64,000 nucleotides of DNA, from contig OX442316.1 of assembly GCA_949358305.1 (NCBI GenBank), positions 15,190,001-15,254,000 of the forward strand, read 5' to 3'. This DNA comes from Strigamia acuminata (taxonomy: Eukaryota > Arthropoda > Chilopoda > Geophilomorpha > Linotaeniidae). This document shows, piece after piece, positions 55,979 to 64,000 of this stretch. The translations under genes and the position numbers were made by a program. Position 1 is the stretch's first letter, and each line of letters begins with the position of its first letter. The notes under the pieces are model-generated. The model made no database searches. It was not told the DNA's origin and was given only the letters and a program-made list of their open reading frames with translations.

Positions 55979-58340
55979 GTGCCGCGCACACGTCCTCCAA
56001 TAAACGACACGTGCCTACTTATCGCTCTTCCTCCCTTCCTAGCCGGAACGTCATCCTTAAATCAAACAAGGAGGCAGGAACGGACATTCCGTCATATCCG
56101 TTTGTACACCTGCGAGATTTCACTTGTTTCCATTGATTTTTCTTGTCGGGTTGTGCGATATTTGCGTTTGTGAGGTTTTTTGGCGGTTTGTTGAGGTTTT
56201 TGGGCGGTTTGTTGAGGTTTTTGGGCGGTTTTTGGTCGGGGGTTTGTGGATTTAAATTGGTTTTGTGAAGATTTGGATTTTAGATGGGATTTGGTGATGT
56301 TTTTAGACTTGGTTTGTGTTGGTTTTGGTTGGATTTGGGGAATTGCATCAGGTTTTGTTCGATTTGTAGACTCGATTTGGGTTTGTGGGTGTTTTAATTT
56401 TGTTGGGAAGCAATGTGATGTTTTAGATCTGATAAATCGATATTTTAGGCGGAAATTTTATCGTTTTTGATTAAATTTATGGAAATGGCGTCAGGTTTGG
56501 TTCAATTTTTATGGATTTGATTTGATTTTGCATTTTATTGGGAAGATAAACGATAATTTTAGACCTAACAAATATTTCAGACCGAATTTGATCGGGCATT
56601 TTTGTCTAATTTATAGACTCAAATTGATTTTATGAATATTTCAATTTGAATTTCGATTTTATTGACAAGAATAAATACATTTTAGACCTAATACATTGCT
56701 ATTTCAGACCAAATTTGATCGTTTTTAATGAAACTCGGGGTAATCTAATTTATAGACCCAATTTGAATTTTAATCTAATTTATAGACTCAATTTGAATTT
56801 TAATCTAATTTATAGACTCAATTTGAATTTTAATCTAATTTATAGACTCAATTTTAATTTTAATCTAATTTATAGACCCAATTTGAATTTTAATCTAATT
56901 TATAGACTCAATTTTAATTTTAATCTAATTTATAGACTCAATTTGAATTTTAATCTAATTTATAGACCCAATTTGAATTTTGATTTTATTGAGAAGAAAT
57001 AAGAGATTTTAGACCAAATTTGATCATTTTTAATCAAATTCTGGGATAAAAATCTATAATATAAATTATTTCAATTTTTATTTAATTCTATTTTTTATTT
57101 CCACCTTAATGAAGTAGAAGACAGTGTTTGAAAGATGCAACACGCAACACAACACAAGAATGGAAACCGAGCGAGGGGACACACGCACAACGAGCTTGTT
57201 ATAGGCGCCATGTGGAGGCGATTTCACGGGGAGTCTAACAGGGGACAAAGACGGGCACATTTCGTCTCAGCCCATCCCTCATTGAACCGTCTCATCGCTT
57301 TGTGCTTTCCCGATCCCGACCCAGCTCTCGCCAAGCGCCATCGCAGGAAATGCGCGTTCGCACGTGCGGAATCCACCGCCCTCCGTACACCAAACCCAAA
57401 CCGCCAATTAACGACACGTTAATTCGCTATAAAGGAGTCCTCCCACCGAAAAACGCCGAGTTAAACCTTTTCGAGCGCGATTTTAATCTCCCCCACCCTC
57501 TACTCCGTTTAAAACGCGAGCGTCGGTCACAGTTGATGCGTGATCACGTGACAGATTGGTCGCCGTCCCATGTCCAGAGGGAACCTCGAGTCGTGTCTGC
57601 GCGCAATCCGCAGCTGCACTTTGTTATGTTAACGGGAGAATTGTCCAAACACGAGAGACTAGAGAGGCCCCTCGAACGCGGAGGATCTTCGAGAGAGAGA
57701 GTCGCGTCTTTTTCAGCGGGGGGGGGGGGGGGGGGTGTGGGGGGGAGACACCTGTTCCAGAGTGTCCCACACCACAAAGGGTGCGCGATGAATGTGCAAA
57801 AGAGTTGGGTAAGAAGAGGAGCGAGCGTTTTGTGGACAATGGGGGCGAAATTGGAGCTTTTTGGTTGACCGTTTCGACTTGGCGGGCCGCCCCGGGTGAG
57901 TCAACAGTGGGGGGTATTGTGGACGGGCCAGGAATAGTCGTGCAAACAGGTCTGAGGGGGTTTTGTCGGTGGAAAAAAGTGTGGAGTCATGTTGGACATG
58001 CGTGTGTGGACTGTGGAGGTGGGGAGGAGAGAGGCGGAGTGTCCATTGTGGGTTTTCGGCGGACGTGACCTCTAATGGACAGTTGAGGATCAATTAGGAC
58101 GGTCGGGTTCGATTAAGTGGTGACAGTGGCGAGGATTTGTCGCGTTGTGAGGGAAACACGTGTCGGGCGCGTGCGCGCCACGTGCGAATGAGTGTTATTG
58201 GTGGTATGAATAGATTGGGTTTGCGGATGGGCGAATTTATTGCGCTGGTGAGTGCTGGACACGTTTTTGGCATTAGGAGATCGTGGGCGGATTTGTGTGT
58301 GTGGTTTCGTGGTTCGGGACTCGGGGATTGTTGAGGAAAA
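55979..58340. promoter_or_regulatory. Upstream region of the Ptf1a-like gene
   Basis: GC-richer blocks at 55950-56080 and 57120-58340, free of convincing exons. They contain CACGTG at 55977 and 58157, an E-box CACCTG followed by TGTCCCACA (57749-57771), and an 18-base G run at 57718-57735. This pattern suits promoter and enhancer sequence. Long open frames here (57302-58068) overlap each other on both strands and are not called. Confidence 0.4.
56740..57005. repeat. 30-bp tandem array TTTAATCTAATTTATAGACT
   Basis: Eight units of TTTTAATCTAATTTATAGAC followed by TCAATTTGAA or CCAATTTGAA, with decayed units back to 56590. Confidence 0.9.
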
Positions 58341-58359
58341 TAGTTTTTGGGTGCGGGGG

Positions 58360-58960
58360 GCCCCGAAAAAGAAATAAAAAATATTGGAAATTTTTTTTTT
58401 TCATGAAGGGCCCTAAAAAGAGCTGGTTGTGAGAAGGGCTCCTTGTTGTAAGAAGTTTGGTGTCGTTTCAGGTATGGGCCCCCATATAGAATAAGAAATT
58501 ATTTTTTTTTTTGGAAATTTTTTTTTTAGATGGGGGCCCCATGGGGTGCGGAGGCCCCGAATAGAATAAGAAATTATTTTATTTTTTGGATTTTTTTTTT
58601 TTTTAGATGGGGGCCCCATGGGGCGCGGAGCCCTCAAACTGAAGAAGAAATTTATTTTTGTAAAGTTTTTTTTTAATGGGGTTTTATGGGGCGTGGGGCC
58701 CTTTAAGTGTAAAAAAATAAAATGTTTTTTTTTTTATTTGGAAAGATTTTTAATTTGGGCGCCATTTTGTAGGTTAAGATTGTGTAATGGTCTAAATTTA
58801 GACACGTTTTCCGTATTCGAATCAAGGGCAGTTGTTGCAGGGAAGAACTCCATGGGGCGCGGGGGGCAAAACTTCTGAAATAATTTTTTTTTAAAAATAT
58901 ATTATTCAAAATTAAAAAATAAAAAATTGTTTGTAATTATAGGGCCCCGAAATGGGGTAA
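58360..58960. repeat. GGGGCCCC-rich decayed repeat
   Basis: Several copies of ATGGGGGCCCCATGGGG followed by AATAAGAAATTATTTTTTTT spaced about 110 bp. Related to 46200-46460. Probably a degenerate element family with tandem growth. Confidence 0.6.
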
Positions 58961-59780
58961 GGGATGGGGCCAATGGAGCATAAATCCGCTCCGAATTGAA
59001 ATAAAAGCAGAAAGGATTTTAATTTTTTTTCGGATAACTTGAAACGTGTAAATCAAATTGTTTTCGTGTTGTTGTTTTTGTCTGTGGGGTTCATCGGTCA
59101 TGTTATTGACGTATCCCCACTTCCTGTTGTAGATATATGTGAAAAGAGCACAGGGTGAATGCACGGCAAATCAAAAATGGACTTAGTCATTGTTTCCAGC
59201 ATGACAGCTGCGGGTAAAAATAATTGGGGCTCAATTTGTGCACAAATTCACTTCGCGCTTCGCTTCGGGTGACGTAGGTGAGGGTTTAAAGAAAATGGGG
59301 GTTTGGTGTTAGATGCGGTGTATCGTGACGACATTAGCGCCGTTAAGGGTGACTTGGGTGGTTAAATATAGACGGGAGTTAGGTCGAGGACAAAATCGAT
59401 GGTTTATCAATAATTAACGAAGATGGGGGGCTGTGAACGTCTTCGCGACCGGTCGATGATTATTTTTTTATTTTTTTTTATTTTTTGAATGCGTGGTTTT
59501 GGGGTTTGAAGGGGTTTCTGGGTGTTGATGGGAGCGCGGCGCTCTTTTAATCCCCAATGGCGGCGTTGGTGCCATAAATCTCGCGCCCGTCCGCTCGAGC
59601 ACGGAGCGGGGGATTAAACGGACCACGTGCAGCCACTCGAACGACACGCGGTTTGGTACAATGCGTTGTTTGTTGTAAAGATGGATGATGGTAATGACTG
59701 TGGAAATAATGGTCGTTTTTAAATTGTATAGTACTTTTTGATTTTTTTGTTGACGTTTTGCTCGTAAGGAGGTAGAATTA
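58961..59780. other. Intergenic stretch
   Basis: Moderate GC, no supported exon. A GC-rich block at 59540-59660 (GCGCGGCGCTC, CACGTG at 59623) may be regulatory. Confidence 0.35.
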
Positions 59781-59789
59781 CGTGAAAAT

Positions 59790-60300
59790 GTAGAGAAGGC
59801 GTTTTAAGTGGTTAGTTTTTGCATTAAAAAGTCGAAAAGTGATATAAAACGCGTTTCATATGATTAGTTTTTGGATTTTTAACTATAAACGGGCCAAAAA
59901 CGGCTGAAAACTCGTTTTAAGTGGTAAATTTACGAATTTTAGACGATTAATAAGTCGAAAAATGGTACAAAAAGCGTTTTATATTGTTAGTTATGGGATT
60001 TTTAACCATAAACGGATCAAAAACGCCACAAAACTCGTTTTAAGTGGTAAATTTACGAAGTTTAGACTATTAATAAGTCGAAAAATGGTACAAAACGCGT
60101 TTTATACGGTTAGTTATGGGATTTTTAACCATAAACGGATCAAAAACGGCACAAAACTCGTTTTAAGTGGTAAATTTTCGAATTTTTCACGATTAATAAG
60201 TCGAAAAATGATAGAAAACGCGTTTTATATGGTTAGTTATGGGATTTTTAACCATAAACGGATTAAAAATGAACCAAAACGCGTTTTAATAATTTCCCCT
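59790..60300. repeat. Long-unit tandem repeat, about 125 bp
   Basis: Four units that include AATAAGTCGAAAAATGGTAC, GTTAGTTATGGGATTTTTAA and ACTCGTTTTAAGTGGTAAAT. The first unit is the most diverged. Confidence 0.88.
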
Positions 60301-61332
60301 TTCCCATTCTTGACGCTAAATCGACCCAAAACAACCTGACCTTTCGTTTTCCTTTCCAAAAACAATTTGTGCCATCACGGACTAACCTGTTGAATGCACA
60401 TTGCACACAAGGCTCACGCAGCCAGGGGTTGGGGAATTCATTTTTCCACAATTGCTCTCTAATGAGTCTCCGGTGCGAGCAGCATTTACACCTCATTGCT
60501 TATGAATCAGCGCGCAGCCACAAGTAATTCGCCACGCTTACTGCACGTCTTTCCCAATCAACATCTCACTCGCCACCTTTTCACACACACCCACACGCTA
60601 CAGCCTGCTCGGAACCCGTCTTATTTTTTCCCAGCATCTTTTCTTATTCTTGTGCTGGTAATTTGTATCTGATACATTCGCCCGAAATTTAAACATCGTT
60701 TGTGGTTCACCTTCTTAACACGGCGTGACGTGCAGCTGACAAGAACGAATCAGACGTCCATTGTGGACTGCGACTGGGGTGTCTTGTGATTAATGAACGC
60801 GGTGCAACGAGCATCTGAAAGTAAAGGCGCTTAAATTCGCCTCCCCCCGACTCGATTTTTCGGGGACGTTTTGGTTGGTGTGTGTGGGTGGTCTTGTTTT
60901 TTCAATTGATGTGTTTGAAGGGTTGGTTGTGTCGTCTAGGGCTGAGTGAGGCGCTGTCAATGCGAGTTGATGATGTGTGTTTGAACAGGAGATGTCAGGT
61001 GGGCGCGCGGCCATTCATGGTTAACCGCCAGCAGGGTCTCCGCCCCCGTACACCCACTCTGTAGCAAGCTTGATGCACCTTCGTTTTTAAGTGGTGGTGT
61101 AATGGGTTTTGTGGCTTGGATTTGAGTTTTGGGCCATTTTAGGCCATTTTAGGCCATTTTAGGCGCAAAAATTAAATTATTCCATTTAAAAAGAAAATGT
61201 TTATAAGTGATGACGTAATGGTTTTATAGTTTTTTCGGAGTTTTGAGCTGTTTTAGAGCGTTTTAGATTGTTTTAGACTGTTTTAGGCCCAAAAATAATT
61301 TTTAAGTGATGAAATAATGTTTTTTGACTTAA
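60301..61332. other. Intergenic stretch
   Basis: 60301-61080 is GC-richer with no supported exon (TTTCCCA at 60550 and 60627, CAGCTG near 60734). 61130-61330 begins a TTTTAGGCCATTTTAGGCC-type array that continues after the foldback element, at 61990-62390. Confidence 0.35.
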
Positions 61333-61963
61333 AGGTCATGGGAAGAGAAAAATAAAAATTGAGGAGAAGATTGTTTGTGTCATTATTAGACCAAATCCAT
61401 TGTTGAAACGTGTTCAATTGTTTCGAGAGTGTTATATCGTTCGTTTAAACGTTTGAAAATTCTCAAATGTCCTCCATTTTTAGTTTTCGAAAGTTTCCAA
61501 AAGTTGCCGTTGGTGGCGCTATTTATGACGTCATCGGCGACAAACAAGCAGCTTTTTAGCATGGGCTTGGCTTCATTTAAGAGCTACAAAATTTTTTTTC
61601 CAAATTTGACAACACTGTTAGGTTATTGGGATTTTAATATTCAGTAAATATTCCAATTTGCTATTTGTTGCAAGTGTATAGGTTCAAAAGAACTAATAAT
61701 AAATTTTCGTAGCTCTTAAATGAAGCCAAGCCCATGCTAAAAAGCTGCTTGTTTGTCGCCGATGACGTCATAAATAGCGCCACCAACGGCAACTTTTGGA
61801 AACTTTCGAAAACTAAAAATGGAGGACATTTGAGAATTTTCAAACGTTTAAACGAACGATATAACACTCTCGAAACAATTGAACACGTTTCAACAATGGA
61901 TTTGGTCTAATAATGACACAAACAATCTTCTCCTCAATTTTTATTTTTCTCTTCCCATGACCT
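61333..61963. mobile_element. 631-bp foldback element at a TTAA target
   Basis: Two 255-bp arms (61333-61587 and 61709-61963) are reverse complements with no mismatch seen in the parts compared. A 121-bp unique centre separates them. Ends are AGGTCATGGGAAGAG and CTCTTCCCATGACCT. TTAA flanks both sides (61329-61332 and 61964-61967). It is inserted in an AT-rich array. No coding capacity; the arms contain TGACGTCA-like TATTTATGACGTCATCGG. Confidence 0.88.
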
Positions 61964-62694
61964 TTAAGATTTTTTTTTTGGACATTTTTGGATATTTTTT
62001 TTTACCGTTTTAAGCTTTGTTTAGCTGATTTTAGATAATTTTAGACCGTTTTAGACCCAAAAATCAAATTATTCTATTTCTCAAATCATTTTTAAGTGAT
62101 GAAATAATGTGTTTTGACTCAAAATTTTTAATTTTTGAATAATTTTGGCAATTTTAAGCCATTTTAGGCAATTTTAGACCCAAAAATTAATATATTCCAT
62201 TCCCCAAATAATTCTAAACTAATGAAATCGAAACTTTGAATTTTGAACCATTTTTTGGCTATTTTTGGATAGTTTTAGACCATTTTAGATCATTTTCGGC
62301 CAAAAAATTAAAATATCCATTTCCCAAACTATTTTTAAGCGATGAAATGACGTAATTTAATGGCGGTTTAGGCCTGAAAATTAAAAATAAAACATAGGGG
62401 CCATTTTTTTTTTAACTTGTAGGGGCTTAAAGGATTGAATGAAACAATAGTGGCACGAGTCGTTCAAGTGACTCTAGTGGCAGTTTGTGGTAAACACAGC
62501 TGGATTTGCAGCAATAACAGAGACAAAGATGCGAAAAGAAATAAAAAAAAAAAAAGACTAGTTGCGCACGCGCACGTGATACGCACATAGACTCGACTAT
62601 TAGGCGCCATAGAATTTTTTGTCCGTCTTTTATTCTTGCAAATTTGTCACGCTTTAACATCCCTTTATCCACTGATACCATTGCGCAGAAGGGG

Positions 62695-62906
62695 TTAGCG
62701 AGGATAGGGACCCTGAATGAAGGGGTTGTGGGTGCCGGGATCCTCTGAGCAAACAAGGTTGTCATAACTACCAACATAAGAGCAAAAGAAGCTCTGACCT
62801 TTGGCGCATTCATAAATTATTGTTATAAAACCATCCCCCCGTTTAGCCGAACCCCATTTAGCCCCATTGCGGGCCCCGAAGAGTGAATATAACTCTTTAT
62901 CTTCAG
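62695..62906 (-). CDS. Candidate 3' exon of an unrecognised gene
   Basis: Minus-strand frame with acceptor CTCAG at about 62907-62911 and stop TAA at 62697-62695. It reads EDKELYSLFGARNGAKWG, then ITIIYECAKGQSFFC, SYVGSYDNLVCSEDPGTH and NPFIQGPYPR. The composition (several Cys, Tyr, Trp, Gly) looks like a folded extracellular domain rather than a chance frame. The two other frames on this strand are interrupted or drift into A/T runs. No family is recognised. Upstream exons would lie to the right, perhaps beyond the window. Confidence 0.4.
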
Positions 62907-63335
62907 CTGAGACAACACTGGGGGATGGTCATGATCACATCCAAAGCAGACTCATCTGTTGACAATGGCGTCTGGTAGAGTTATGGTGACAAAAATGGCT
63001 TGAAATGTGTAAAATTGGTCGTAAATTTGCAATTTACAAGTGGTTTTGTGGGAGAATAAGTGTTGGGTTTGTGGTTGCTTGTCCGTTACTCCGTGGGTGA
63101 TTTGTTGCACATGCGCAGTGGGTTTTGGATGGTTTCTGTTGTTGTTTTTGTTTGGTTTGTAATCGGGAAGATCTGGGGCAAAGGGAGATTTTTGGTTTGG
63201 TGTTGTGCAATTAGGGAGGTTTTTGTTGGGTTGTGGGGTCGTGTGGGGTTTTTGGAGGAGATGGAGATTTGGGTTTTGTGTTTTTGTAGGTTTTTTTTGT
63301 TTGGGGGGGTTTGTTTTTGGGGGTAACTTGACCAG

Positions 63336-63501
63336 TGGCTCTTGGATAGTGCAAATAAGGGATGTGGCTGCACTGTTTGCTGACAGATTTGCCTCTTCAC
63401 TACTTGAATGGTTTGAAACAGCTGGACTTTGGTCGACCCTTGAGTGTGGCCTTTTGGGTGAAAAGTCACTTTTGCTTTATGTTTTGTTTGGAGGAAGTGA
63501 G
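63336..63501 (+). other. Exon-like GC-richer block, strand unresolved
   Basis: On the plus strand it is bounded by a T/G-rich tract with CTTGACCAG and by the donor GAG-GTAATT, and is open in one frame (GSWIVQIRDVAALFADRF...VLFGGSE). On the minus strand it is also open (SPKRPHSRVDQSPAVSNH, then EEANLSANSAATSLICTI) but with poorer splice signals. It stands out from the poly-T surroundings. Not assigned to any family. Confidence 0.3.
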
Positions 63502-63639
63502 GTAATTGTAGGTGTTTTGGTGCTATTTTGGGAGGACATTTTTTTTTTTTTTGGTGGTTTTTTTTTAGGGAAATTTGTTATGCGCGAGCTGATTTTTGGT
63601 GGGGCGCAACGGCACAATTGTAACAATCTAACTAACTTG

Positions 63640-63981
63640 TAGACATGATGCCCCCCTAGAATAGTGCACTAAAATTATTTTTTGTAAACTTATGTAAAAT
63701 TTTATGTAAAATTTTATGCAAAATTTATTTTTTTTATTTTTATTTTATTTTTAATGGTGCATTTTTGAAAAATTTAATGCACGGATGTGTTTTGTGGATT
63801 TGCAGTGAAGTTCCAATAAGTTTAGCACGGTCGGCGATAAATTCGGATGCTTTTTTGGATTTATTTTATGGATTGAAGCTTGTTTTGTACCGTGGCCGAT
63901 AAATTCGGATGATGAAGTGGAGTGCGGAAGATCGCCTTACTTAAAAATGGGTCGCGATGCTAAAAAGTTTGGGAACCCCTG
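63640..63981. mobile_element. Right end of a hAT-type element
   Basis: On the minus strand the sequence ending at 63981 reads CAGGGGTTCCCAAACTTTTT, a terminus typical of hAT elements (Charlie/ZBED-like). The inner phrases ATAAATTCGGATG occur twice (about 63837 and 63900). The left end and a target duplication were not found, so the left coordinate is a guess. Confidence 0.55.
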
Positions 63982-64000
63982 GTTTAATGTAACAAACGAA

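Noticed and set aside
57302-58093. Overlapping frames of 126-188 aa on both strands
   Set aside because: High-GC stop-poor sequence with a G run; no splice signals or recognisable domain. More likely upstream regulatory DNA.
1-64000. tRNA, rRNA or snRNA genes
   Set aside because: None was recognised by eye on either strand; a covariance-model scan would settle it.

Overview
The window reads as nuclear DNA of an invertebrate animal, most likely an arthropod or other ecdysozoan. The genes are split by short AT-rich GT-AG introns. They include a GH18 chitinase with a CBM14 chitin-binding tail, an AF10/Alhambra orthologue, a Ptf1a/Fer1 bHLH factor, a germ-cell-type SprT protease (GCNA) and a tandem family of Cys-loop channels. 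There is no sign of prokaryotic organisation. Exon maps were built by hand from homology, splice signals and frame. The multi-exon genes called intact each give a coding length that is an exact multiple of three.

Layout. (1) 1-4988, + strand: three tandem Cys-loop ligand-gated channel genes. The first is a pseudogene; the other two look intact (381 and 384 aa). (2) 5265-7141, - strand: three tandem small secreted antistasin-like genes (about 100 aa each). (3) 7819-9726, - strand: a ten-exon GCNA-like SprT protease. (4) 9727-28665: a rearranged, transposon-riddled cluster of intronless SAM-dependent methyltransferases with two intact genes (25176-25946 and 26785-27555) and three broken ones. 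One broken copy is split by an LTR element that carries gag but no pol, and its leader is also hit by a hAT-type element with nested elements inside. Part of the cluster is an inverted duplication that includes the first four exons of GCNA.

(5) 29792-32736, + strand: seven-exon chitinase. (6) 33320-44114, + strand: sixteen-exon AF10-like gene (896 aa) whose introns are full of short-unit tandem arrays. (7) 44115-52340: mostly noncoding, with arrays, nested TIR elements and a candidate 74-aa two-exon gene beside an NRF1-like palindrome. (8) 52341-55936, - strand: Ptf1a/Fer1 orthologue. (9) 55937-64000: long noncoding flank with arrays, a 631-bp foldback element at a TTAA target, two candidate exons and a hAT-type terminus.

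The genes do not form one pathway. Neighbouring copies within families (channels, antistasin-like proteins, methyltransferases) point to local duplication as the main force shaping the left half. Invasion by small DNA transposons and growth of AT-rich arrays shapes the right half. The most unusual parts are the methyltransferase cluster with its nested insertions, the gag-only LTR element, and the many arrays with units near multiples of the DNA helical turn.
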